Below, one piece after another: positions 50,364 to 64,000 of a DNA stretch of 64,000 nucleotides (within the stretch, counting starts at the first letter, position 1; every line of letters begins with the position of its first letter). Origin of the DNA: Corella eumyota (taxonomy: Eukaryota; Chordata; Ascidiacea; Phlebobranchia; Corellidae); the NCBI GenBank assembly GCA_963082875.1, contig OY720098.1, forward strand, positions 3,348,001 to 3,412,000, given 5' to 3'. The notes beneath the pieces are model-generated. The model saw only the letters and a list, made by a program, of their open reading frames with translations, was not told the origin of the DNA and did not search any database. A program made the translations under genes and the position numbers.

Positions 50364-53300
50364 CGCGTGTAATAAAATACAAAATTTTAGGTTTTGAGAT
50401 TTCATAAATTTTTAATAAAAGTTTCATAACTTTTATGAATATTAATATTTTCGAAAAATATTTTGTAAACACGGTAATTGGACCTGTGCGGTTCTAACAC
50501 AACAATTATTTTTCGATTTAAAATTTTTTATTTTTTTTCAAAAAATTTGTATGCAATATCATTGGCCAAAAATATCACGTGACCTAATTAAACCCAAAAT
50601 AAAAATTATCTCAAACTTTTGTTTTACTGAAAATTTTCGCGAAATGTTTTATCTTGAATGTTAGTTAGGCCAATGCGCGTCTAATAAAATACAAAATTTT
50701 AGGTTTTACGATTTCATAAATTTTTAATAAAAGTTTCATAACTTTTATGAATATTAATATTTTTGAAAAATATTTTGTAAACACGGTAATTGGACCTGTG
50801 CGGTTCTAACACAACAATTATTTTTCGATTTAAAATTTTTAATTTTTTTCAAAAAATTTGTATGCAATATCATTGGCCAAAAATATCACGTGACCTAATG
50901 AAAACCAAAATAAAAATTACCTCAAACTTTTGTTTTACTGAAAATTTTTGCGAAATGTTTTATCTTGAATGTTAGTTAGGCCAATGTGCGTCTAATAAAA
51001 TACAAAATTTTAGGTTTTGAGATTTCATAAATTTTTAATAAAAGTTTCATAACTTTTATGAATATTAATATTTTCGAAAAATATTTTGTAAACACGGTAA
51101 TTGGACCTGTGCGGTTCTAACACAACAATTATTTTTCGATTTAAAATTTTTAATTTTTTTCAAAAAATTTGTATGCAATATCATTGGCCAAAAATATCAC
51201 GTGACCTAATTAAACCCAAAATAAAAATTACCTCAAACTTTTGTTTTACTGAAAATTTTCGCGAAATGTTTTATCTTGAATGTTAGTTAGGCCAATGTGC
51301 GTGTAATAAAATACAAAATTTTAGGTTTTGAGATTTCATAAATTTTTAATAAAAGTTTCATAACTTTTATGAATATTAATATTTTCGAAAAATATTTTGT
51401 AAACACGGTAATTGGACCTGTGCGGTTCTAACACAACAATTATTTTTTGATTTAAAATTTTTTATTTTTTTTCCAAAAATTTGTATGCAATATCATTGGC
51501 CAAAAATATCACGTGACCTAATTAAACCCAAAATAAAAATTATCTCAAACTTTTGTTTTACTGAAAATTTTCGCGAAATGTTTTATCTTGAATGTTAGTT
51601 AGGCCAATGCGCGTCTAATAAAATACAAAATTTTAGGTTTTACGATTTCATAAATTTTTAATAAAAGTTTCATAACTTTTATGAATATTAATATTTTCGA
51701 AAAATATGTTGTAAACACGGTAATTGGACCTGTGCAGTTCTAACACAACAATTATTTTTTGATTTAATATTTTTAATTTTTTTCAAAAAATTTGTATGCA
51801 ATATCATTGGCCAAAAATATCACGTGACCTAATTAAACCCAGAATAAAAATTATCTCAAACTTTTGTTTTACTGAAAATTTTCGCGAAATGTTTTATCTT
51901 GAATGTTAGTTAGGCCAATGTGCGTGTAATAAAATACAAAATTTTAGGTTTTGAGATTTCATAAATTTTTAATAAAAGTTTCATAACTTTTATGAATATT
52001 AATATTTTCGAAAAATATTTTGTAAACACGGTAATTGGACCTGTGCGGTTCTAACACAACAATTATTTTTCGATTTAAAATTTTTAATTTTTTTCAAAAA
52101 ATTTGTATGCAATATCATTGGCCAAAAATATCACGTGACCTAATGAAAACCAAAATAAAAATTACCTCAAACTTTTGTTTTACTGAAAATTTTCGCGAAA
52201 TGTTTTATCTTGAATGTTAGTTAGGCCAATGTGCGTGTAATAAAATACAAAATTTTAGGTTTTGAGATTTCATAAATTTTTAATAAAAGTTTCATAACTT
52301 TTATGAATATTAATATTTTCGAAAAATATTTTGTAAACACGGTAATTGGACCTGTGCGGTTCTAACACAACAATTATTTTTCGATTTAAAATTTTTTATT
52401 TTTTTTCAAAAAATTTGTATGCAATATCATTGGCCAAAAATATCACGTGACCTAATTAAACCCAAAATAAAAATTATCTCAAACTTTTGTTTTACTGAAA
52501 ATTTTCGCGAAATGTTTTATCTTGAATGTTAGTTAGGCCAATGCGCGTCTAATAAAATACAAAATTTTAGGTTTTACGATTTCATAAATTTTTAATAAAA
52601 GTTTCATAACTTTTATGAATATTAATATTTTTGAAAAATATTTTGTAAACACGGTAATTGGACCTGTGCGGTTCTAACACAACAATTATTTTTCGATTTA
52701 AAATTTTTAATTTTTTTCAAAAAATTTGTATGCAATATCATTGGCCAAAAATATCACGTGACCTAAGGAAAACCAAAATAAAAATTACCTCAAACTTTTG
52801 TTTTACTGAAAATTTTTGCGAAATGTTTTATCTTGAATGTTAGTTAGGCCAATGTGCGTCTAATAAAATACAAAATTTTAGGTTTTGAGATTTCATAAAT
52901 TTTTAATAAAAGTTTCATAACTTTTATGAATATTAATATTTTCGAAAAATATTTTGTAAACACGGTAATTGGACCTGTGCGGTTCTAACACAACAATTAT
53001 TTTTCGATTTAAAATTTTTAATTTTTTTCAAAAAATTTGTATGCAATATCATTGGCCAAAAATATCACGTGACCTAATGAAAACCAAAATAAAAATTACC
53101 TCAAACTTTTGTTTTACTGAAAATTTTCGCGAAATGTTTTATCTTGAATGTTAGTTAGGCCAATGTGCGTGTAATAAAATACAAAATTTTAGGTTTTGAG
53201 ATTTCATAAATTTTTAATAAAAGTTTCATAACTTTTATGAATATTAATATTTTCGAAAAATATGTTGTAAACACGGTTATTGGACCTGTGCAGTTCTAAC

Positions 53301-56300
53301 ACAACAATTATTTTTCGATTTAATATTTTTAATTTTTTTCAAAAAATTTGTATGCAATATCATTGGCCAAAAATATCACGTGACCTAATTAAACCCAGAA
53401 TAAAAATTATCTCAAACTTTTGTTTTACTGAAAATTTTCGCGAAATGTTTTATCTTGAATGTTAGTTAGGCCAATGTGCGTGTAATAAAATACAAAATTT
53501 TAGGTTTTGAGATTTCATAAATTTTTAATAAAAGTTTCATAACTTTTATGAATATTAATATTTTCGAAAAATATTTTGTAAACACGGTAATTGGACTTGT
53601 GCGGTTCTAACACAACAATTATTTTTCGATTTAAAATTTTTAATTTTTTTCAAAAAATTTGTATGCAATATCATTGGCCAAAAATATCACGTGACCTAAT
53701 GAAAACCAAAATAAAAATTACCTCAAACTTTTGTTTTACTGAAAATTTTCGCGAAATGTTTTATCTTGAATGTTAGTTAGGCCAATGTGCGTGTAATAAA
53801 ATACAAAATTTTAGGTTTTGAGATTTCATAAATTTTTAATAAAAGTTTCATAACTTTTATGAATATTAATATTTTCGAAAAATATTTTGTAAACACGGTA
53901 ATTGGACCTGTGCGGTTCTAACACAACAATTATTTTTCGATTTAAAATTTTTTATTTTTTTTCAAAAAATTTGTATGCAATATCATTGGCCAAAAATATC
54001 ACGTGACCTAATTAAACCCAAAATAAAAATTATCTCAAACTTTTGTTTTACTGAAAATTTTCGCGAAATGTTTTATCTTGAATGTTAGTTAGGCCAATGC
54101 GCGTCTAATAAAATACAAAATTTTAGGTTTTACGATTTCATAAATTTTTAATAAAAGTTTCATAACTTTTATGAATATTAATATTTTTGAAAAATATTTT
54201 GTAAACACGGTAATTGGACCTGTGCGGTTCTAACACAACAATTATTTTTCGATTTAAAATTTTTAATTTTTTTCAAAAAATTTGTATGCAATATCATTGG
54301 CCAAAAATATCACGTGACCTAATGAAAACCAAAATAAAAATTACCTCAAACTTTTGTTTTACTGAAAATTTTTGCGAAATGTTTTATCTTGAATGTTAGT
54401 TAGGCCAATGTGCGTCTAATAAAATACAAAATTTTAGGTTTTGAGATTTCATAAATTTTTAATAAAAGTTTCATAACTTTTATGAATATTAATATTTTCG
54501 AAAAATATTTTGTAAACACGGTAATTGGACCTGTGCGGTTCTAACACAACAATTATTTTTCGATTTAAAATTTTTAATTTTTTTCAAAAAATTTGTATGC
54601 AATATCATTGGCCAAAAATATCACGTGACCTAATTAAACCCAAAATAAAAATTACCTCAAACTTTTGTTTTACTGAAAATTTTCGCGAAATGTTTTATTT
54701 TGAATGTTAGTTAGGCCAATGTGCGTGTAATAAAATACAAAATTTTAGGTTTTGAGATTTCATAAATTTTTAATAAAAGTTTCATAACTTTTATGAATAT
54801 TAATATTTTCGAAAAATATTTTGTAAACACGGTAATTGGACCTGTGCGGTTCTAACACAACAATTATTTTTTGATTTAAAATTTTTTATTTTTTTTCCAA
54901 AAATTTGTATGCAATATCATTGGCCAAAAATATCACGTGACCTAATTAAACCCAAAATAAAAATTACCTCAAACTTTTGTTTTACTGAAAAGTTTTGCGA
55001 AATGTTTTATCTTAAATGTTAGTTAGGCCAATGGGCGTCTAATAAAATACAAAATTTTAGGTTTTGAGATTTCATAAATTTTTAATAAAAGTTTCATAAC
55101 TTTTATAAATATTAATATTTTTGAAAAATATTTTGTAAACACGGTAATTGGACCTGTGCGGTTCTAACACAACAATTATTTTTCGATTTAAAATTTTTAA
55201 TTTTTTTACAAAAAATTTGTATGCAATATCATTGGCCAAAAATATCACGTGACCTAATTAAACCCAAAATAAAAATTACCTCAAACTTTTGTTTTACTGA
55301 AAATTTTCGCGAAATGTTTTATCTTGAATGTTAGTTAAGCCAATGTGCGTCTAATAAAATACAAAATTTTAGGTTTTGAGATTTCATAAATTTTTAATAA
55401 AAGTTTCATAACTTTTATGAATATTAATATTTTCGAAAAATATTTTGTAAACACGGTAATTGGACCTGTGCGGTTCTAACACAACAATTATTTTTTGATT
55501 TAAAATTTTTTATTTTTTTAAAAAAAATTTGTGTGCAATATCATTGGCCAAAAATATCACGTGACCTAATTAAACCCAAAATAAAAATTACCTCAAACTT
55601 TTGTATTACTGAAAAGTTTTGCGAAATGTTTTATCTTGAATGTTAGTTAGGCCAATGTGCGTCTAATAAAATACAAAATTTAAGGTTTTAAGATTTCATA
55701 AATTTTTAATAAAAGTTTCATAACTTTTATAAATATTAATATTTTCGAAAAATATTATGTAAACACGTTAATTGGATCTGTGCGATTCTAACACAACAAT
55801 TATTTTTTGATTTAAAATTTTTAATTTTTTTTCAAAAAATTTGTATGCAATATCATTGGCCAAAAATATCACGTGACCTAATTAAACCCAAAATAAAAAT
55901 TACCTCAAACTTTTGTTTTACTGAAAATTTTTGCGAAATGTTTTATCTTGAATGTTAGTTAGGCCAATGCGCGTGCAATAAAATACAAAATTTTAGGTTT
56001 TGAGATTTCATAAATTTTTAATAAAAGTTTCATAACTTTTATGAATATTAATATTTTCGAAAAATATTTTGTAAACACGGTAATTGGACCTGTGCGGTTC
56101 TAACACAACAATTATTTTTTGATTTAAAATTTTTTATTTATTTTTTTAAAATTTGTGTGCAATACCATTGGCCAAAAATATCACGTGACCTAATTAAACC
56201 CAAAATAAAAATTACCTCAAACTTTTGTATTACTGAAAAGTTTTGCGAAATGTTTTATCTTGAATGTTAGTTAGGCCAATGCGCGTCTAATAAAATACAA

Positions 56301-59109
56301 AATTTTAGGTTTTGAGATTTCATAAATTTTTAATAAAAGTTTCATAACTTTTATAAATATTAATATTTTTGAAAAATATTTTGTAAACACGGTAATTGGA
56401 CCTGTGCGGTTCTAACACAACAATTATTTTTCGATTTAATATTTTTAATTTTTTTCAAAAAATTTGTATGCAATATCATTGGCCAAAAATATCACGTGAC
56501 CTAAGGAAAACCAAAATAACAATTACCTCAAACTTTTGTTTTACTGAAAATTTTCGCGAAATGTTTTATCTTGAATGTTAGTTAGGCCAATGCGCGTGTA
56601 ATAAAATACAAAATTTTAGGTTTTGAGATTTCATAAATTTTTAATAAAAGTTTCATAACTTTTATGAATATTAATATTTTCGAAAAAAATTTTGTAAACA
56701 CGGTAATTGGACCTGTGCGGTTCTAACACAACAATTGTTTTTCGATTTAAAATTTTTTATTTTTTTTCAAAAAATTTGTATGCAATATCATTGGCCAAAA
56801 ATATCACGTGACCTAATTAAACCCAAAATAAAAATTACCTCAAACTTTTGTTTTACTGAAAATTTTCGCGAAATGTTTTATTTTGAATGTTAGTTAGGCC
56901 AATGTGCGTCTAATAAAATACAAAATTTTAGGTTTTGAGATTTCATAAATTTTTAATAAAAGTTTCATAACTTTTATGAATATTAATATTTTCGAAAAAT
57001 ATTTTGTAAACACGGTAATTGGACCTGTGCGGTTCTAACACAACAATTATTTTTCGATTTAAAATTTTTAATTTTTTTCAAAAAATTTGTATGCAATATC
57101 ATTGGCCAAAAATATCACGTGACCTAAGGAAAACCAAAATAAAAATTACCTCAAACTTTTGTTTTACTGAAAATTTTCGCGAAATGTTTTATCTTGAATG
57201 TTAGTTAGGCCAATGTGCGTGTAATAAAATACAAAATTTTAGGTTTTGAGATTTCATAAATTTTTAATAAAAGTTTCATAACTTTTATGAATATTAATAT
57301 TTTCGAAAAATATTTTGTAAACACGGTAATTGGACCTGTGCGGTTCTAACACAACAATTATTTTTCGATTTAAAATTTTTAATTTTTTTCAAAAAATTTG
57401 TATGCAATATCATTGGCCAAAAATATCACGTGACCTAAGGAAAACCAAAATAAAAATTATCTCAAACTTTTGTTTTACTGAAAATTTTCGCGAAATGTTT
57501 TATCTTGAATGTTAGTTAGGCCAATGTGCGTGTAATAAAATACAAAATTTTAGGTTTTGAGATTTCATAAATTTTTAATAAAAGTTTCATAACTTTTATG
57601 AATATTAATATTTTCGAAAAATATGTTGTAAACACGGTAATTGGACCTGTGCGGTTCTAACACAACAATTATTTTTTGATTTAAAATTTTTAATTTTTTT
57701 CAAAAAATTTGTATGCAATATCATTGGCCAAAAATATCACGTGACCTAATGAAAACCAAAATAAAAATTACCTCAAACTTTTGTTTTACTGAAAATTTTC
57801 GCGAAATGTTTTATCTTGAATGTTAGTTAGGCCAATGTGCGTGTAATAAAATACAAAATTTTAGGTTTTGAGATTTCATAAATTTTTAATAAAAGTTTCA
57901 TAACTTTTATGAATATTAATATTTTCGAAAAATATTTTGTAAACACGGTAATTGGACCTGTGCGGTTCTAACACAACAATTATTTTTCGATTTAAAATTT
58001 TTTATTTTTTTTCAAAAAATTTGTATGCAATATCATTGGCCAAAAATATCACGTGACCTAATTAAACCCAAAATAAAAATTATCTCAAACTTTTGTTTTA
58101 CTGAAAATTTTCGCGAAATGTTTTATCTTGAATGTTAGTTAGGCCAATGTGCGTCTAATAAAATACAAAATTTTAGGTTTTACGATTTCATAAATTTTTA
58201 ATAAAAGTTTCATAACTTTTATGAATATTAATATTTTCGAAAAATATTTTGTAAACACGGTAATTGGACCTGTGCGGTTCTAACACAACAATTATTTTTT
58301 GATTTAAAATTTTTTATTTTTTTTCAAAAAATTTGTATGCAATATCATTGGCCAAAAATATCACGTGACCTAATTAAACCCAAAATAAAAATTACCTCAA
58401 ACTTTTGTTTTACTGAAAATTTTTGCGAAATGTTATATCTTGAATGTTAGTTAGGCCAATGTGCGTCTAATAAAATACAAAATTTTAGGTTTTGAGATTT
58501 CATAAATTTTTAGTAAAAGTTTCATAACTTTTATGAATATTAATATTTTCGAAAAATATTTTGTAAACACGGTAATTGGACCTGTGCGGTTCTAACACAA
58601 CAATTATTTTTTGATTTAAAATTTTTAATTTTTTTACAAAAAATTTGTATGCAATATCATTGGCCAAAAATATCACGTGACCTAATTAAACCCAAAATAA
58701 AAATTACCTCAAACTTTTGTTTTACTGAAAATTTTCGCGAAATGTTTTATCTTGAATGTTAGTTAAGCCAATGTGCGTCTAATAAAATACAAAATTTTAG
58801 GTTTTGAGATTTCATAAATTTTTAATAAAAGTTTCATAACTTTTATGAATATTAATATTTTCGAAAAATATTTTGTAAACACGGTAATTGGACCTGTGCG
58901 GTTCTAACACAACAATTATTTTTTGATTTAAAATTTTTTATTTTTTTAAAAAAAATTTGTGTGCAATATCATTGGCCAAAAATATCACGTGACCTAATTA
59001 AACCCAAAATAAAAATTACCTCAAACTTTTGTATTACTGAAAAGTTTTGCGAAATGTTTTATCTTGAATGTTAGTTAGGCCAATGTGCGTCTAATAAAAT
59101 ACAAAATTT
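50364..59109 (+). repeat. Higher-order block B, second copy
   Basis: Near-identical tandem copy of the block at 41331, separated from it by about 290 bases. Its nested 3.4-kb and 1.5-kb repeats are inherited from the first copy. Confidence 0.87.
55190..56734 (+). repeat. Array segment repeated at 58618-60162 (shift 3428 bp)
   Basis: The markers TTAGTTAAGCCAATG (55331 and 58759), GGATCTGTGCGATTC (55774 and 59202), the TACCATTGGCC unit and CGAAAAAAATTTTG recur at this shift. More differences are visible than in block B (for example AATAACAATT against AATAAAAATT), so it is older or was converted in part. Confidence 0.7.
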
Positions 59110-62100
59110 AAGGTTTTAAGATTTCATAAATTTTTAATAAAAGTTTCATAACTTTTATAAATATTAATATTTTCGAAAAATATTATGTAAACACGTTAAT
59201 TGGATCTGTGCGATTCTAACACAACAATTATTTTTTGATTTAAAATTTTTAATTTTTTTTCAAAAAATTTGTATGCAATATCATTGGCCAAAAATATCAC
59301 GTGACCTAATTAAACCCAAAATAAAAATTACCTCAAACTTTTGTTTTACTGAAAATTTTTGCGAAATGTTTTATCTTGAATGTTAGTTAGGCCAATGCGC
59401 GTGCAATAAAATACAAAATTTTAGGTTTTGAGATTTCATAAATTTTTAATAAAAGTTTCATAACTTTTATGAATATTAATATTTTCGAAAAATATTTTGT
59501 AAACACGGTAATTGGACCTGTGCGGTTCTAACACAACAATTATTTTTTGATTTAAAATTTTTTATTTTTTTTTTTTAAATTTGTGTGCAATACCATTGGC
59601 CAAAAATATCACGTGACCTAATTAAACCCAAAATAAAAATTACCTCAAACTTTTGTATTACTGAAAAGTTTTGCGAAATGTTTTATCTTGAATGTTAGTT
59701 AAGCCAATGCGCGTCTAATAAAATACAAAATTTTAGGTTTTGAGATTTCATAAATTTTTAATAAAAGTTTCATAACTTTTATAAATATTAATATTTTTGA
59801 AAAATATTTTGTAAACACGGTAATTGGACCTGTGCGGTTCTAACACAACAATTATTTTTCGATTTAATATTTTTAATTTTTTTCAAAAAATTTGTATGCA
59901 ATATCATTGGCCAAAAATATCACGTGACCTAAGGAAAACCAAAATAAAAATTACCTCAAACTTTTGTTTTACTGAAAATTTTCGCGAAATGTTTTATCTT
60001 GAATGTTAGTTAGGCCAATGCGCGTGTAATAAAATACAAAATTTTAGGTTTTGAGATTTCATAAATTTTTAATAAAAGTTTCATAACTTTTATGAATATT
60101 AATATTTTCGAAAAAAATTTTGTAAACACGGTAATTGGACCTGTGCGGTTCTAACACAACAATTATTTTTTGATTTAAAATTTTTTATTTTTTTAAAAAA
60201 AATTTGTGTGCAATATCATTGGCCAAAAATATCACGTGACCTAATTTAACCCAAAATAAAAATTACCTCAAACTTTTGTATTACTGAAAATATTTGCGAA
60301 ATGTTTTATCTTGAATGTTAGTTAGGCCAATGCGCGTCTAATAAAATACAAAATTTTAGGTTTTGAGATTTCATAAATTTTTAATAAAAGTTTCATAACT
60401 TTTATAAATATTAATATTTTTGAAAAATATTTTGTAAACACGGTAATTGGAACTGTGCGGTCCTAACACAACAATTATTTTTCGATTTAAAATTTTTAAT
60501 TTTTTTCAAAAAATTTGTATGCAATATCATTGGCCAAAAATATCACGTGACCTAATGAAAACCAAAATAAAAATTACCTCAAACTTTTGTTTTACTGAAA
60601 ATTTTCGCGAAATGTTTTATCTTGAATGTTAGTTAGGCCAATGCGCGTGTAATAAAATACAAAATTTTAGGTTTTGAGATTTCATAAATTTTTAATAAAA
60701 GTTTCATAACTTTTATAAATATTAATATTTTTGAAAAATATTTTGTAAACACGGTAATTGGACCTGTGCGGTTCTAACACAACAATTATTTTTCGATTTA
60801 AAATTTTTAATTTTTTTCAAAAAATTTGTATGCAATATCATTGGCCAAAAATATCACGTGACCAAATGAAAACCAAAATAAAAATTACCTCAAACTTTTG
60901 TTTTACTGAAAATTTTCGCGAAATGTTTTATCTTGAATGTTAGTTAGGCAAATGCGCGTGTAATAAAATACAAAATTTTAGGTTTTGAGATTTCATAAAT
61001 TTTTAATAAAAGTTTCATAACTTTTATGAATATTAATATTTTCGAAAAATATTTTGTAAACACGGTAATTGGACCTGTGCGGTTCTAACACAACAATTGT
61101 TTTTCGATTTAAAATTTTTTATTTTTTTTTTAAAAAAATTTGTATGCAATATCATTGGCCAAAAATATCACGTGACCAAATGAAAACCAAAATAAAAATT
61201 ACCTCAAACTTTTGTTTTACTGAAAATTTTCGCGAAATGTTTTATCTTGAATGTTAGTTAGGCAAATGCGCGTGTAATAAAATACAAAATTTTAGGTTTT
61301 GAGATTTCATAAATTTTTAATAAAAGTTTCATAACTTTTATGAATATTAATATTTTCGAAAAATATTTTGTAAACACGGTAATTGGACCTGTGCGGTTCT
61401 AACACAACAATTGTTTTTCGATTTAAAATTTTTTATTTTTTTTCAAAAAATTTGTATGCAATATCATTGGCCAAAAATATCACGTGACCTAATGAAAACC
61501 AAAATAAAAATTACCTCAAACTTTTGTTTTACTGAAAATTTTCGCGAAATGTTTTATCTTGAATGTTAGTTAGGCCAATGCGCGTCTAATAAAATACAAA
61601 ATTTTAGGTTTTGCGATTTCATAAATTTTTAATAAAAGTTTCATAACTTTTATAAATATTAATATTTTTGAAAAATATTTTGTAAACACGGTAATTGGAC
61701 CTGTGCGGTTCTAACACAACAATTATTTTTCGATTTAATATTTTTAATTTTTTTCAAAAAATTTGTATGCAATATCATTGGCCAAAAATATCACGTGACC
61801 TAATTAAACCCAAAATAAAAATTACCTCAAACTTTTGTTTTACTGAAAATTTTCGCGAAATGTTTTATCTTGAATGTTAGTTAGGCCAATGTGCGTCTAA
61901 TAAAATACAAAATTTTAGGTTTTGAGATTTCATAAATTTTTAATAAAAGTTTCATAACTTTTATGAATATTAATATTTTCGAAAAATATTTTGTAAACAC
62001 GGTAATTGGACCTGTGCGGTTCTAACACAACAATTATTTTTTGATTTAAAATTTTTTATTTTTTTAAAAAAAATTTGTGTGCAATACCATTGGCCAAAAA

Positions 62101-64000
62101 TATCACGTGACCTAATTAAACCCAAAATAAAAATTACCTCAAACTTTTGTATTACTGAAAAGTTTTGCGAAATGTTTTATCTTGAATGTTAATTAGGCCA
62201 ATGTGCGTCTAATAAAATACAAAATTTTAGGTTTTGAGATTTCATAAATTTTTAATAAAAGTTTCATAACTTTTATGAATATTAATATTTTCGAAAAATA
62301 TTTTGTAAACACGGTAAATGGACCTGTGCGGTTCTAACACAACAATTATTTTTCGATTTAAAATTTTTATTTTTTTTCAAAAAATTTGTATGCAATATCA
62401 TTGGCCAAAAATATCACGTGACCTAATTAAACCCAAAATAAAAATTACCTCAAACTTTTGTTTTACTGAAAATTTTCGCGAAATGTTTTATTTTGAATGT
62501 TAGTTAGGCCAATGTGCGTCTAATAAAATACAAAATTTTAGGTTTTGAGATTTCATAAATTTTTAATAAAAGTTTCATAACTTTTATGAATATTAATATT
62601 TTCGAAAAATATTTTGTAAACACGGTAATTGGACCTGTGCGGTTCTAACACAACAATTATTTTTCGATTTAAAATTTTTAATTTTTTTCAAAAAATTTGT
62701 ATGCAATATCATTGGCCAAAAATATCACGTGACCTAAGGAAAACCAAAATAAAAATTACCTCAAACTTTTGTTTTACTGAAAATTTTCGCGAAATGTTTT
62801 ATCTTGAATGTTAGTTAGGCCAATGTGCGTGTAATAAAATACAAAATTTTAGGTTTTGAGATTTCATAAATTTTTAATAAAAGTTTCATAACTTTTATGA
62901 ATATTAATATTTTCGAAAAATATGTTGTAAACACGGTAATTGGACCTGTGCGGTTCTAACACAACAATTATTTTTTGATTTAAAATTTTTAATTTTTTTC
63001 AAAAAATTTGTATGCAATATCATTGGCCAAAAATATCACGTGACCTAATGAAAACCAAAATAAAAATTACCTCAAACTTTTGTTTTACTGAAAATTTTCG
63101 CGAAATGTTTTATCTTGAATGTTAGTTAGGCCAATGTGCGTGTAATAAAATACAAAATTTTAGGTTTTGAGATTTCATAAATTTTTAATAAAAGTTTCAT
63201 AACTTTTATGAATATTAATATTTTCGAAAAATATTTTGTAAACACGGTAATTGGACCTGTGCGGTTCTAACACAACAATTATTTTTCGATTTAAAATTTT
63301 TTATTTTTTTTCAAAAAATTTGTATGCAATATCATTGGCCAAAAATATCACGTGACCTAATTAAACCCAAAATAAAAATTATCTCAAACTTTTGTTTTAC
63401 TGAAAATTTTCGCGAAATGTTTTATCTTGAATGTTAGTTAGGCCAATGTGCGTCTAATAAAATACAAAATTTTAGGTTTTACGATTTCATAAATTTTTAA
63501 TAAAAGTTTCATAACTTTTATGAATATTAATATTTTCGAAAAATATTTTGTAAACACGGTAATTGGACCTGTGCGGTTCTAACACAACAATTATTTTTTG
63601 ATTTAAAATTTTTTATTTTTTTTCAAAAAATTTGTATGCAATATCATTGGCCAAAAATATCACGTGACCTAATTAAACCCAAAATAAAAATTACCTCAAA
63701 CTTTTGTTTTACTGAAAATTTTTGCGAAATGTTATATCTTGAATGTTAGTTAGGCCAATGTGCGTCTAATAAAATACAAAATTTTAGGTTTTGAGATTTC
63801 ATAAATTTTTAATAAAAGTTTCATAACTTTTATGAATATTAATATTTTCGAAAAATATTTTGTAAACACGGTAATTGGACCTGTGCGGTTCTAACACAAC
63901 AATTATTTTTCGATTTAAAATTTTTAATTTTTTTACAAAAAATTTGTATGCAATATCATTGGCCAAAAATATCACGTGACCTAATTAAACCCAAAATAAA

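Larger units (their letters stand above)
17908..64000 (+). repeat. 311-bp satellite DNA array (about 148 head-to-tail monomers, runs off the window)
   Basis: From 17908 to the window end the sequence is a tandem array of a monomer of about 311 bases (successive units at 27149, 27460 and 27771 are exactly 311 apart; edge units are 310-314). Landmarks in order: GACCTAATTAAACCCAAAAT, CTCAAACTTTTGTTTTACTG, TTCGCGAAATGTTTTATC, GAATGTTAGTTAGGCCAATG, a dyad-rich part (TTCATAACTTTTATGAA), GTAATTGGACCTGTGCGGTT, CTAACACAACAATTATTTTT, a variable A/T tract and CATTGGCCAAAAATATCACG. Variant sets are linked within monomers: TTTTTGATT with TTTGTGTGC and GTATTACTGAAAAG; TTTTCGATT with CCTAATGAAAACC; ATTATCTC with TTTTACGATTTC. 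These define subfamilies. The first 5 kb is more heterogeneous than the core. A centromeric or other heterochromatic location is likely but not shown. Confidence 0.97.

Noticed and set aside
23103-62814. Repeated 61-codon open frames (MDLCGSNTTIIFRFKIF-type) through the satellite as a multigene family
   Set aside because: They begin at TTG, not ATG, and recur exactly once per 311-bp monomer. Many units lose them through a CGA-to-TGA change, and variation follows CpG decay rather than codon constraint. They are a by-product of the repeat.
17908-64000. CRISPR-like array
   Set aside because: The whole 311-base unit repeats with no unique spacers, and the DNA is eukaryotic.
14815-64000. LTR element, Polinton or other virus-derived element
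   Set aside because: No reverse transcriptase, integrase, capsid or envelope-like coding sequence, terminal repeats or primer-binding site was seen anywhere in the window.

Overview
The window is nuclear DNA from an animal with a very AT-rich genome. Small exons are joined by GT-AG introns of about 0.15 to 1.4 kb, and one gene is a recognisable metazoan PTTG1IP. Nothing bacterial, organellar or viral is visible. I cannot place the species more closely from sequence alone.

The first 13.7 kb hold three plus-strand genes, each encoding a small single-pass membrane protein. The first (1-1316) is cut by the window start: the exons seen give a membrane segment, a Cys-rich juxtamembrane stretch and a tail with a PPxY motif. 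The second (4057-7085) is a complete 419-residue type I protein, not assigned to a family, with a signal peptide, a furin-type site, a Thr/Asn-rich mucin-like stalk and a short tail. The third (8297-11044, with alternative ends to 13699) is PTTG1IP: signal peptide, PSI domain, membrane helix, Cys cluster, charged coiled coil and a C-terminal tyrosine sorting motif. Its last exon appears to exist in at least three interchangeable versions (10986, 11369, 13662). Each follows an acceptor in the same phase and ends the protein with a YxxPhi motif (YQKF, YQQF, YQRL). This is the most interesting protein-coding observation here.

From about 11.5 to 17.9 kb the DNA is repeat-rich: minisatellites, a 120-bp tandem repeat, two tRNA-like (SINE-like) segments, and old, strongly diverged relatives of the downstream satellite lying in the opposite orientation with the same period of about 313 bp.

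From 17908 to the window end (46 kb, about 148 units) there is one head-to-tail satellite array with a 311-bp monomer. Edge monomers are more divergent. The core is built of multi-monomer blocks duplicated in tandem (shifts of 3116, 4502, 3424, 9033 and 3428 bp). Each monomer carries a cluster of overlapping dyads, ATTGG/CCAAT boxes and a CACGTG E-box. Much of the variation between monomers is C/T or G/A change at CpG, which suggests germline methylation, yet the CpG of the E-box stays intact in every monomer I read. The short open frames repeated through the array begin at TTG and are broken in many units, so I do not call them genes.
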